A stretch of DNA of 64,000 nucleotides from Xanthomonas rydalmerensis (lineage in GTDB: Bacteria > Pseudomonadota > Gammaproteobacteria > Xanthomonadales > Xanthomonadaceae), in the NCBI RefSeq assembly GCF_033170385.1, contig NZ_CP126170.1, positions 2,318,001 to 2,382,000 on the forward strand, in the 5' to 3' direction. A model generated the notes under the pieces. The model ran no database searches. It saw only the letters and a program-made list of their open reading frames with translations, and was not told the DNA's origin. Shown here piece after piece: positions 9,297 through 19,492 of the stretch. The position numbers and the translations under genes were made by a program. Every line of letters begins with the position of its first letter. Within the stretch, counting starts at the first letter, position 1.

Positions 9297-11144
9297 ATGA
9301 CAAGTCCAGCCGACAGCAGCGAATTGATCAAGGTGGTGGCGCTGCTCGGCGCGGCCGTGGTGGCGGTTCCCGTGTTCCGCCGGCTTGGCCTGGGCTCGGT
9401 GCTCGGCTATCTTGCTGCCGGTCTTGCGATCGGGCCGTTCGGCCTGGGCTGGTTTTCCGATCCGCAGGCGATCCTGCACGTCGCCGAACTGGGCGTGGTC
9501 ATGTTCCTGTTCGTGATCGGCCTGGAAATGCGGCCCTCGCACCTGTGGAGCCTGCGCAAGCAGATCTTCGGTCTGGGCACTGCGCAGATCATCGTCTGCG
9601 CCAGCGTGCTGACCGGCGTCGGCCTGGCCTTCGGCTTCCCGCTGCCGGTGGCCTTCATCGCCGCCTCCGGCTTCGTGCTGACCTCCACCGCGGTGGTGAT
9701 GCAGCTGCTCGGCGAGCGCGGCGACATCGCCTTGCCGGCCGGGCAGAAGATCGTCGCGATCCTGCTGTTCGAGGACCTGTTGATCGTGCCACTGCTGGCC
9801 GTGGTGGCGTGGATGGCGCCGGTGCCGGCGGATGCGTCGGCACCGTCGCGCTGGATCGGCATCGGTGTCGGCGCCGCGGCGATCGTCGGCCTGCTGGCGG
9901 CCGGGCGCTGGCTGCTGAACCCGCTGTTCCGGCTGCTGGCCGCGGCCAAGGCGCGCGAGGTGATGACCGCGGCGGCCTTGCTGGTGGTGCTGGGCGCCGC
10001 GCTGCTGATGCAACTCGGCGGGCTGTCGATGGCGATGGGCGCGTTCCTGGCCGGCGTACTGCTGTCCGAATCGACCTTCCGCCACCAGATCGAAGCCGAC
10101 ATCGAACCGTTCCGCGGCATCCTGCTGGGGCTGTTCTTCCTCGGTGTCGGCATGGCGCTGAACCTGGCGGTGGTGGCCGCCAACTGGACGCTGATCCTCA
10201 GCGGCGTGCTCGCCTTCATGGCCGCCAAGGCCGCGTGCATCTACCTGGTCGCGCGGCTCACCGGCAGCGGCCACGCGCAGGCGCTGGATCGTGGCGTGCT
10301 GATGGCGCAGGGCGGCGAGTTCGCCTTCGTGCTGTTTGCCGCCGCCAGCGGCGCCGGCGTCATCGATGCGCAGATCAACGCCAACCTGACCGCCATCGTG
10401 GTGCTGTCGATGGCGCTGACCCCGTTGTTCGTGCTGCTGTACCGGCGCTGGGCGCCGGTGGAAGTGCCCTCCATGGAAGGCGTGGACGCGGCCGACGGCC
10501 TCACCGGCAGCGTGTTGATCATCGGTTTCGGCCGCTTCGGCCAGGTCGCCAGCCAGTCGCTGCTGGCACGCGACGTGGACGTGACCATCATCGACAACGA
10601 CATCGAGATGATCCAGAGCGCGGCCAAGTTCGGCTTCAAGATCTACTACGGCGACGGCACGCGCCTGGACGTGCTGCACGCGTCCGGCGCGCACAGGGCC
10701 CGCGCCATCGCGGTGTGCGTCGACAACCGCGAGGCGGCCAACCGCATCGTCGAGCTGGCCACGCATGAGTTTCCGCACGCCAAGCTGCTGGTGCGCTCCT
10801 ACGACCGCGAGCATGCGCTGGAATTGATCGCCGCCGGCGTCGACTATCACATTCGCGAGACCTTCGAATCGGCGGTCGAGTTCGGCCAGGCCGCGCTGGT
10901 CGAACTGGGTATGGACGAGAGCGAGGCGCGCTCCATCGCCCGCGAGATCCGCCGCCGCGATGCCGAGCGACTGGAACTGGAGGTCGCCGCCGGCGACGTG
11001 CGTGCCGGCAGAGGCCTGATGTACGGCAACATCACCCCGGTGGTGCCGACGCCCACCCCGTTCACGCCGCCGCGGCGCGAGAGCCGCACGCTGAATCCGG
11101 AAGGCGTGCCGGTGGAGGCCGGCGAGCAGCGTCGCGGCGATTAG
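9297..11144 (+). CDS. monovalent cation:proton antiporter, KefB/KefC type (CPA2)
   Basis: The 615-residue protein has about twelve transmembrane segments of the Na+/H+ exchanger fold (residues about 10-385), with motifs such as FVIGLEM and FLAGVLLSES. A cytoplasmic Rossmann TrkA-N domain follows (GFGRFGQ near residue 405, then a YGDGTR segment). This is the glutathione-gated K+ efflux KefB/KefC layout, and the role is K+ or Na+ export in exchange for protons. The C-terminus ends in a Pro-rich tail. It stands alone between two repeat regions. Whether it is KefB, KefC or another CPA2 member is not decided here. Confidence 0.85.
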   Translation: MTSPADSSELIKVVALLGAAVVAVPVFRRLGLGSVLGYLAAGLAIGPFGLGWFSDPQAILHVAELGVVMFLFVIGLEMRPSHLWSLRKQIFGLGTAQIIVCASVLTGVGLAFGFPLPVAFIAASGFVLTSTAVVMQLLGERGDIALPAGQKIVAILLFEDLLIVPLLAVVAWMAPVPADASAPSRWIGIGVGAAAIVGLLAAGRWLLNPLFRLLAAAKAREVMTAAALLVVLGAALLMQLGGLSMAMGAFLAGVLLSESTFRHQIEADIEPFRGILLGLFFLGVGMALNLAVVAANWTLILSGVLAFMAAKAACIYLVARLTGSGHAQALDRGVLMAQGGEFAFVLFAAASGAGVIDAQINANLTAIVVLSMALTPLFVLLYRRWAPVEVPSMEGVDAADGLTGSVLIIGFGRFGQVASQSLLARDVDVTIIDNDIEMIQSAAKFGFKIYYGDGTRLDVLHASGAHRARAIAVCVDNREAANRIVELATHEFPHAKLLVRSYDREHALELIAAGVDYHIRETFESAVEFGQAALVELGMDESEARSIAREIRRRDAERLELEVAAGDVRAGRGLMYGNITPVVPTPTPFTPPRRESRTLNPEGVPVEAGEQRRGD

Positions 11145-11260
11145 CCACGGCAACATTATGTGCAGTGCCCGTGTGGGAAAGACTTCGGTCGCGACGACGC
11201 ATTACCGGGAACGCCCCGTCGCGACTGAAGGACACTTCCAATTACCTCAGAAAGCGTCCG

Positions 11261-11327
11261 GTAGGAGCGGCTTCAGCCGCGACGGGGCGTTCCCGGTGCA
11301 GCCGGTCGCGGCTGAAGCCGCTCCTAC
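11261..11327. repeat. inverted repeat of the Xanthomonas GGAGCGGCTTCAGCCGCGAC type
   Basis: A near-perfect inverted repeat: GTAGGAGCGGCTTCAGCC at 11261 onwards pairs with its complement ending in GGCTGAAGCCGCTCCTAC at 11327, with a 20-base spacer. The 409-bp gap between the two convergent genes (11145-11552) also holds diverged half-elements, such as GACTTCGGTCGCGACGACGC near 11180 and GGGACTTCAGTCCCGACGC near 11430. Such elements are dispersed in Xanthomonas genomes and may act as transcript ends between convergent genes (inference). No gene is seen in the gap. Confidence 0.75.
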
Positions 11328-11552
11328 CGTGCAACCTGCATCAGGCTCGATGGTGCCGGATGCAGGCTATCGGAGGTGTCTTGAAGCCGCTCCCACAGGG
11401 GCTTGCGGCGAGCCCGCCGGGTGCACTGTGGGAGGGACTTCAGTCCCGACGCATTGGACCATCGGAAAGCACGCACCACTTTGCGTGTCGCGGCTGCATG
11501 ACAGTTGACTCCCGCAATGACCTGCGCAGTACGCCGTTCGGGCGACGCCGCT

Positions 11553-12329
11553 TCAGCGCAAGAACGCCTGCAACGCCTGCACATAGCCAGGATCGTCGCT
11601 GATGTCGTTATGGTCGGCCTGCGCGAAGGCGACCACGGTCGGGCGCTGCGGCAGGGCATTGAGCAGCGCATCGGTGCTGGCCGGCGGCACCACCTGGTCG
11701 TGGCCGGCACGCAGCACCAGCAGCGGGCCACGATAGCCGCGCAAGGCGGTGGCCGAGTCGTAGCGATCGCGCAGCAGCCAGCGCACCGGGACCCACGGAT
11801 AGTGCGCCTGTGCCGCCGAGACCAGGCTGTCGAATGGCGTCACCAGCACCAGCCGCGACACCGCGCGGCGCGCCGCCAGCTGGCTGGCTACGCCGCTGCC
11901 CAGGCTGCGCCCCAGCACCGCGATCTGCGCCTGCGGCTGCGCGGCGCGCACATGGTCGCACAGCGCCACGGCGTCGCCGACCAGTGCGGTCTCGCTGGGT
12001 GTGCCATCGCTGGCGCCGTAGCCGCGATACGCGAGCAGGTAGAGGCTGTGGCCGGGCAGGGCGGCCTGCAACTGCGCGCGTGCCGAACGCAGGTCCTCGG
12101 CATTGCCGCCGAAGTACAGCAGCACCTTGTCGCGGCCGGGAGTGACCTGCCAGCCGCGCACCTGTACGTCCGCACCGCGTCGCAGCGCGAAGTCGGTCTG
12201 CGCCGGCGCCACCCGCGTGCCCTGCGGGAAATACAGCAGGTCGCGCTGGCCCCGGTAGAGCAGGGCGCAGACGCTCAGATAGGCGATGGCGAGGACGGCG
12301 AGGGCAATGGCGGCGTAGCGCAGCATCAC
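11553..12329 (-). CDS. membrane-anchored alpha/beta hydrolase (YfhR/BEM46-like)
   Basis: A protein of 258 residues with an N-terminal signal-anchor (about 5-24) and an alpha/beta hydrolase domain. The nucleophile elbow is GRSLGSG, the acid is in AGHDQVV, and the catalytic His is in ADHNDI, giving a complete Ser-Asp-His triad. The substrate is unknown. Translation can start at GTG 12329 or the ATG three bases later, both touching the stop of the upstream DUF1244 gene, so the two are coupled. Confidence 0.8.
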   Translation of the reverse strand: MMLRYAAIALAVLAIAYLSVCALLYRGQRDLLYFPQGTRVAPAQTDFALRRGADVQVRGWQVTPGRDKVLLYFGGNAEDLRSARAQLQAALPGHSLYLLAYRGYGASDGTPSETALVGDAVALCDHVRAAQPQAQIAVLGRSLGSGVASQLAARRAVSRLVLVTPFDSLVSAAQAHYPWVPVRWLLRDRYDSATALRGYRGPLLVLRAGHDQVVPPASTDALLNALPQRPTVVAFAQADHNDISDDPGYVQALQAFLR

Positions 12330-12625
12330 TAGCCGTGCTTGCGCTGCGCCTCGGCGAAGGCGGCCAGTTGCTCCGGTGTGGCCTCGGCCTGGTGCTGCGC
12401 CTTCCAGTCGGCGAACGGCATGCCGTAGACGCGCTCGCGCGCCTGCTCCTTGCTCAAGTCTTCGCCTTCGGCGGCCGCCGCCTCGCGGTACCAGTCGGCC
12501 AGGCAGTTGCGGCAGAACCCGGCCAGGATCATCAGGTCGATGTTCTGCACGTCGGGACGGTCCTGATTGAGGTGCTGCAGCAGGCGGCGGAAGGCGGCGG
12601 CCTCGATGCGGGTGGTGTCGGTCAT
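12329..12625 (-). CDS. DUF1244 family protein
   Basis: A small protein of 98 residues with the DUF1244 signature [19 protein letters not shown], including a CxxC pair. Its biochemical function is not established. An in-frame ATG at 12649 adds eight residues; the ATG at 12625 ([12 protein letters not shown]) matches the usual family start and is preferred. Its stop overlaps the start of the downstream alpha/beta hydrolase gene. The gene is divergent from folD with about 50 bases between them. Confidence 0.82.
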   Translation of the reverse strand: MTDTTRIEAAAFRRLLQHLNQDRPDVQNIDLMILAGFCRNCLADWYREAAAAEGEDLSKEQARERVYGMPFADWKAQHQAEATPEQLAAFAEAQRKHG

Positions 12626-13549
12626 GGCGGAATCGGGGACAATGGACATCCCCCGACTCTACACCCGCCCGCCCCGATGACCGATTCCGCGCCCGTCTCC
12701 TCCGTCCCGGCCCGCATCCTCGACGGGCGCCGCATCGCCGAAGACCTGCTCGACGAGCTCAAGGCACGGGTCGACGCGCGACTGGCGGCCGGGCAGCCGC
12801 GGCCCGGGCTGGCGGTGGTGCTGGTGGGCGGCGACCCGGCGTCCGCGGTGTACGTGCGCAACAAGCGCCGTGCGGCCGAGAAGGTCGGCATCGAGGCGTT
12901 CGACTACGACCTGCCGGCCGGTACCAGCGAAGCCGAACTGCTGGCGCTGATCGACCGGCTCAATGCCGACCCCAAGATCCACGGCATCCTGGTGCAATTG
13001 CCGCTGCCGGGCATTCCCGATGCCAGCCGGCTGATCCACCGCATCGATCCGCGCAAGGATGTGGACGGCTTCCATCCGGAGAACGTCGGCCACCTGGCGC
13101 TACGCGAATTCGGCCTGCGCCCGTGCACGCCGCGCGGCATCGTCACCCTGCTGGCGCATACCGATCAGCCGGTGCGCGGGCGCAACGCCACCATCGTCGG
13201 CGTCAGCAACCACGTCGGCCGGCCGATGGCGCTGGAACTGCTGATCGCCGGCTGCACGGTCAGCTGCTGCCACAAGTTCACCCCGCCGGAGGTGCTGCAG
13301 GCGCGGGTGCGCGACGCCGACATCCTGGTGGTGGCGGTGGGGCGGCCGGGGCTGGTCCCGGGCGAGTGGGTCAAGCCCGGCGCGGTGGTGATCGACGTCG
13401 GCATCAATCGCCTGGACGACGGCCGTCTGGTCGGCGACGTCGGCTTCGACGCGGCGGCGCAGCGCGCCAGCTGGATCACCCCGGTGCCGGGCGGGGTCGG
13501 GCCGATGACCGTGGCCACGCTGATGCAGAACACGATCGAGGCCGCTGAG

Positions 13550-15304
<1,755 letters not shown>

Positions 15305-15312
15305 TGCCCATG

Positions 15313-15427
15313 CGCGGGATTGGGGATTCGCGATTGGGGATTCGTCGCCCGCCGCGTCTCCACCGGCCGTGCGCAGCGCGGCCCCCCGCTGTTGCGAATC
15401 CCAACTCCCGAATCCCGAATCCCGGCC
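15313..15427. repeat. inverted GGGATTGGGGATTCG repeat between guaB and guaA
   Basis: Forward units (GCGGGATTGGGGATTCGCGA) occur at about 15313-15344, and complementary units (GCGAATCCCAACTCCCGAAT) at about 15395-15425. They enclose a GC-rich spacer with its own GCGCAGCGCGGCC symmetry. The whole 127-bp guaB-guaA gap is occupied by this element, which could form a hairpin in the bicistronic mRNA. Confidence 0.75.
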
Positions 15428-15431
15428 CCAG

Positions 15432-16997
15432 ATGACCAACATCCACAGCGACAAGATCCTCATCCTCGATTTCGGTGCGCAGTACACGCAGTTGATCGCG
15501 CGGCGCATCCGCGAACTCGGCGTGTATTGCGAGATCTGGGCGTGGGACCACGATCCGGCCGAGATTGCCGGCTTCGGCGCCAAGGGCATCATCCTCTCCG
15601 GCGGCCCGGAATCGACCACGCTGCCGGGCGCGCCGGCCGCGCCGCAGGAAGTGTTCGACAGCGGCCTGCCGATCTTCGGCATCTGCTACGGCATGCAGAC
15701 CCTGGCCGCGCAGCTCGGCGGCGCCACCGAAGCAGCGGACCAGCGCGAGTTCGGCCACGCCGAAGTCGAGGTGGTCGCTGCCGATGCGCTGTTCTCCGGG
15801 CTGACCGATCACGCAGGCGCGTCGCGTTTGAATGTGTGGATGAGCCATGGCGACCACGTGTCGCAGGTGCCGCCGGGCTTCACCATCACCGCCGTCACCG
15901 ACCGCATCCCGGTCGCGGCCATGGCCAACGAGGCCAAGCGCTGGTACGGCGTGCAGTTCCATCCGGAAGTCACCCACACCCTGCAGGGCCAGACCTTGCT
16001 GCGCCGCTTCGTGGTCGACGTGTGCGGCTGCGCCACGCTGTGGACCGCGGCCAACATCATCGACGACCAGATCGCCCGCGTGCGCGCCCAGGTCGGCGAC
16101 GACGAGGTGATTCTGGGCCTGTCCGGCGGCGTGGATTCGTCGGTGGTCGCCGCGCTGCTGCACAAGGCGATCGGCGACAAGCTGACCTGCGTGTTCGTCG
16201 ACACCGGCCTGCTGCGCTGGCAGGAAGGCGACCAGGTGATGGCGATGTTCGCCGAGCACATGGGCGTCAAGGTGATCCGGGTCAATGCAGCGGACCGCTA
16301 CTTCACCGCGCTGGCCGGCGTCAGCGATCCGGAAGCCAAGCGCAAGATCATCGGCAACCTGTTCGTGGAGATCTTCGACGAAGAGTCGAACAAGCTCCGC
16401 AACGCCAAGTGGCTGGCGCAGGGCACCATCTATCCGGACGTGATCGAGTCGGCCGGCAGCAAGACCGGCAAGGCCCACGTCATCAAGAGCCACCACAACG
16501 TCGGTGGCCTGCCCGAGCACATGAAGCTGGGCCTGGTCGAGCCGCTGCGCGAACTGTTCAAGGACGAAGTGCGGCGCCTGGGCGTCGAACTCGGCCTGCC
16601 GCGCAGCATGGTCTACCGCCACCCGTTCCCCGGTCCCGGCCTGGGCGTGCGCATCCTCGGCGAAGTGAAGCGCGAGTACGCCGAACTGCTGGCCAAGGCC
16701 GATGCGATCTTCATCGACGAACTGCGCAAGGCCGACCTGTACGACAAGACCAGCCAGGCCTTCGCCGTGTTCCTGCCGGTGAAATCGGTCGGCGTGGTCG
16801 GCGACGCCCGCGCCTACGAGTGGGTGATCGCCCTGCGCGCGGTCGAGACCATCGACTTCATGACCGCGCACTGGGCGCACCTGCCGTACGACTTCCTCGG
16901 CACCGTGAGCAACCGCATCATCAACGAGCTGCGTGGTGTTTCGCGGGTGGTGTACGACATTTCGGGCAAGCCGCCGGCGACGATCGAGTGGGAGTGA
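15432..16997 (+). CDS. guaA: GMP synthase (glutamine-hydrolysing)
   Basis: GuaA converts XMP to GMP using glutamine and ATP. The class I glutamine amidotransferase domain (residues about 8-205) has the GICYGMQ nucleophile and a HPEVTHT His/Glu pair. The ATP-pyrophosphatase domain has the [11 protein letters not shown]-loop near residue 235, and the C-terminal dimerisation domain ends in the conserved [10 protein letters not shown]. At 521 residues it is full length, so integration of the adjacent element has not damaged the gene. Its 3' end is the attachment site of the element. Confidence 0.97.
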   Translation: MTNIHSDKILILDFGAQYTQLIARRIRELGVYCEIWAWDHDPAEIAGFGAKGIILSGGPESTTLPGAPAAPQEVFDSGLPIFGICYGMQTLAAQLGGATEAADQREFGHAEVEVVAADALFSGLTDHAGASRLNVWMSHGDHVSQVPPGFTITAVTDRIPVAAMANEAKRWYGVQFHPEVTHTLQGQTLLRRFVVDVCGCATLWTAANIIDDQIARVRAQVGDDEVILGLSGGVDSSVVAALLHKAIGDKLTCVFVDTGLLRWQEGDQVMAMFAEHMGVKVIRVNAADRYFTALAGVSDPEAKRKIIGNLFVEIFDEESNKLRNAKWLAQGTIYPDVIESAGSKTGKAHVIKSHHNVGGLPEHMKLGLVEPLRELFKDEVRRLGVELGLPRSMVYRHPFPGPGLGVRILGEVKREYAELLAKADAIFIDELRKADLYDKTSQAFAVFLPVKSVGVVGDARAYEWVIALRAVETIDFMTAHWAHLPYDFLGTVSNRIINELRGVSRVVYDISGKPPATIEWE

Positions 16998-17188
16998 AAT
17001 CAGGTCCTTCGGGGACTATCGCCAGCTATCGAAAAATCGCCGCAACGTGTTGATCTGAAAGGAAATAGGTCGCGGCTTCTATCGGTGGCTATCGCTGGCC
17101 AGCACGACAGGTTGGCGGTAGCGCTGGCGGTACGAAACGGAGGTCGGATCAAGACCCTCCCGTTTACTATTGAGGCCAAAACGGTCTT

Positions 17189-17270
17189 TGACGGTAAAAA
17201 CCTCTTGAGGAAAGCTTATTTCATGCGGCTTTCCGAGCATCAGCGGGTCTCCAAGTCCCTGACGGTAAAA
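17189..17270. repeat. 11-bp direct repeats upstream of the integrase, possible arm-type sites
   Basis: TGACGGTAAAA occurs at 17189-17199 and again at 17260-17270, 71 bases apart, in the 301-bp gap between guaA and the integrase gene. Integrases of this class often bind short direct repeats flanking the att core, so these are candidates (inference only). The gap otherwise holds no convincing gene. Confidence 0.3.
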
Positions 17271-17298
17271 GCCGTCACGAACAGGAGTGAAAACCTCG

Positions 17299-18555
17299 AT
17301 GCTGACCGACACTGCACTGCGCAATCTCAAGCCTAAGTCCAAGATCTATAAGGCTTTTGATCGAGATGGAATGTACGTGACGGTATCGCCTACCGGTACC
17401 GTCACCTTCCGCTACGACTATCGTCTTCATGGGCGCCGGGAGACGCTCACCATCGGACGCTACGGGCCTGCCGGCCTATCGTTGGCGATGGCCCGCGAAA
17501 AGCTCATTGATGCCAAGAAGACCATCGCCCAGGGCAAGTCGCCCGCGATGGAGAAGCAGCGCGAGAAGCGCCGGCTGACCGCCGTGAAGTGCTTTGGGGA
17601 CGTGGCGGCGAAATGGTTGGATGAGGCGCGGATGGCCGACAGCACGCGCGCGATGCGTAAGCATGTCGTCCAACGTGACATCCTGCCGGTCTTCCAGAAG
17701 CGGCTGCTCAACGAAATCACCCCTGACGACCTGCGCGCTCTCTGCCAGAAGGTGAAGGCCCGCGGTGCTCCTGCCACGGCAGTACACATCCGCGACATCG
17801 TGAAGCAGGTCTATGCCTTCGCGATCCTGCATGGAGAGAAGGTGGACAACCCGGCCGAGGGTGTGGCCGCGTCGTCGATCGCCACCTTCGTTGCCAAGGA
17901 CCGCGCTCTGTCGCCGCTGGAGATCCGGTTGATGGCGCGGCAGATGGAGTCGGTGGCGACCTATCCGACGATCCGGCTCGCGCTGCGCATGATCCTGCTC
18001 ACGCTGGTGCGCAAGAGCGAGCTGATCGAGGCTACCTGGGACGAGGTGGATTTCGAGAACGCGACCTGGACGATCCCGAAGCAGCGGATGAAGGGGCGCA
18101 ATCCGCACGTCGTGTACCTGTCGCGCCAGGCGCTGGACATCTTCGTGGCGCTGCACACCTGCGCGGCGGGGTCACGTTTCGTGCTGCCGTCGCGCTATGA
18201 CGCCGACCGCTGCATGTCGCATGCGACCTTGAACCGGGTCACGCAGATCGTGGCCCAGCGCGCCAAGGAAGCGGGATTGCCGCTGGAACCGTTCACGGTT
18301 CACGATCTGCGCCGCACCGGCTCGACCCTGCTCAACGAGGTGGGCTTCAACCGGGACTGGATCGAGAAGTGCCTGGCGCACGAGGACGGGCGCTCGTCCC
18401 GCGGCGTCTACAACAAGGCGGAGTACGCCGAGCAACGCCGGCACATGCTGCAGGAGTGGGCCAACATGGTCGATGCGTGGATCGAGGGCGAAACCTACGT
18501 TCCGAAATTGCTGCCCGAGAACATGGCGGTGCCGATGCTGAGCGCGGTAGCATGA
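17299..18555 (+). CDS. int: P4-type site-specific tyrosine recombinase (integrase)
   Basis: The 418-residue protein has an N-terminal DUF4102 arm-binding domain (about 1-85), a core-binding domain (about 95-185) and a catalytic domain. The full catalytic set is visible: Arg238, His335-x-x-Arg338, His361 and Tyr371. It should catalyse integration and excision at the guaA 3' end. ATG 17299 is preceded by AGGAG at 17283-17287; an in-frame GTG at 17287 would sit on that Shine-Dalgarno and is rejected. Transcription runs into the element. Confidence 0.93.
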   Translation: MLTDTALRNLKPKSKIYKAFDRDGMYVTVSPTGTVTFRYDYRLHGRRETLTIGRYGPAGLSLAMAREKLIDAKKTIAQGKSPAMEKQREKRRLTAVKCFGDVAAKWLDEARMADSTRAMRKHVVQRDILPVFQKRLLNEITPDDLRALCQKVKARGAPATAVHIRDIVKQVYAFAILHGEKVDNPAEGVAASSIATFVAKDRALSPLEIRLMARQMESVATYPTIRLALRMILLTLVRKSELIEATWDEVDFENATWTIPKQRMKGRNPHVVYLSRQALDIFVALHTCAAGSRFVLPSRYDADRCMSHATLNRVTQIVAQRAKEAGLPLEPFTVHDLRRTGSTLLNEVGFNRDWIEKCLAHEDGRSSRGVYNKAEYAEQRRHMLQEWANMVDAWIEGETYVPKLLPENMAVPMLSAVA

Positions 18556-18613
18556 CCATGCATTGGTTGTCACTTGACAACTTCGGTTGTCGTCTCCACA
18601 CTGGAGGCCGCTG

Positions 18614-18889
18614 ATGGTTCGCCCCTCCCATCCGAAGAAAGAAGTCGAGGAGGCGCTTCGGCATGTCGAAGGGCAGGGCTGGCGCGTCGAAGTCGGCGGA
18701 AGCCATGCGTGGGGGCGGATCTATTGCCCCTACAACGACCAGGAATGCCGTTGTGGCGAGTTCTGCATCACCAGCGTGTGGAGCACGCCGAAGAGCCCTG
18801 GCAACCATGCACGCGCCTTGCGGCGCGTCGTGGACAACTGCACCACGCACCGCCGCCAGCAGGGGGCTGGCGAGGGCGCCCAGGAGTAG
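18614..18889 (+). CDS. HicA-like small protein, candidate toxin of a TA-like pair
   Basis: A basic protein of 91 residues. The segment EGQGWRVEVGGSHAWG resembles the beta strand-loop of HicA mRNA interferases, where a conserved Gly-Ser-His carries the catalytic His. It continues with Cys-rich CPYNDQECRCGEFC and a basic C-terminus. It lies 58 bases after the integrase gene and 4 bases before an HTH protein gene, the layout of a toxin-antitoxin pair. The HicA link is inferred from the motif and size; function is unproven. Confidence 0.55.
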   Translation: MVRPSHPKKEVEEALRHVEGQGWRVEVGGSHAWGRIYCPYNDQECRCGEFCITSVWSTPKSPGNHARALRRVVDNCTTHRRQQGAGEGAQE

Positions 18890-18893
18890 AGCG

Positions 18894-19418
18894 ATGGAAT
18901 ACACCTTCACCCTGAAGTACCAACTGGCCGACGAGGACCGCGATACCGATGCGCTGGTCGAGCGTTTGGGTGAGGCCGGCTGCGACGATGCCCTGGTCGG
19001 CATCGGGCAGCCGGGGCGGCTCGCGCTGGAGTTCACCCGCGAGGCGGACAGTGCGGACGCTGCTGTGCGCAGCGCGTTGGCGGACGTGCGGAGCGCCGTG
19101 CCATCGGCCAGGCTGATCGAGGTCGCACCGGATCTGGTCGGGCTGACCGATGTGGCCGACATCGTGGGCGTGTCGCGGCAGAACATGCGCAAGCTGATGC
19201 TAGCCCATCCGGGCAGCTTCCCCGCGCCGGTGCATGAGGGCAGCGCGTCGATCTGGCACTTGGCGGATGTACTGGCCTGGCTGCAGGCGAAGGGTAGCTA
19301 CGCGCTGGCCATGGACGTTCTGGAGGTGGCGTGCGTTGCCTTGCAGGTCAACGTGGCCAAGGAGGGGCGGCGGTTATCGCGCTCAACTTCTGAGGAGCTG
19401 GAAGCTCTCGTTGGATGA
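18894..19418 (+). CDS. helix-turn-helix protein, candidate partner/antitoxin of the HicA-like gene
   Basis: A protein of 174 residues with an N-terminal alpha/beta region (about 1-80) and a MerR/AlpA-like HTH at about 85-125 (LTDVADIVGVSRQNMRKLM, then a WHLADVLAWL wing). ATG 18894 is preceded by AGGAG and lies 4 bases after the upstream stop, so the two genes should be co-transcribed and coupled. By analogy with HicB and similar antitoxins it could bind both its partner and the promoter (inference). A frame opening at 18663 runs through the upstream gene and is not used. Confidence 0.6.
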   Translation: MEYTFTLKYQLADEDRDTDALVERLGEAGCDDALVGIGQPGRLALEFTREADSADAAVRSALADVRSAVPSARLIEVAPDLVGLTDVADIVGVSRQNMRKLMLAHPGSFPAPVHEGSASIWHLADVLAWLQAKGSYALAMDVLEVACVALQVNVAKEGRRLSRSTSEELEALVG

Positions 19419-19492
19419 GGGGCTGTGAATTGATCTTTCCCTGCTCGTCGAATAGGTACGATGATGCCAATAGTTTTCTAGGAAGGCGATGA

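Noticed and set aside
17085..17336. 83-residue ORF between guaA and the integrase
   Set aside because: Overlaps the integrase start in another frame and lacks a ribosome-binding site or recognisable sequence.
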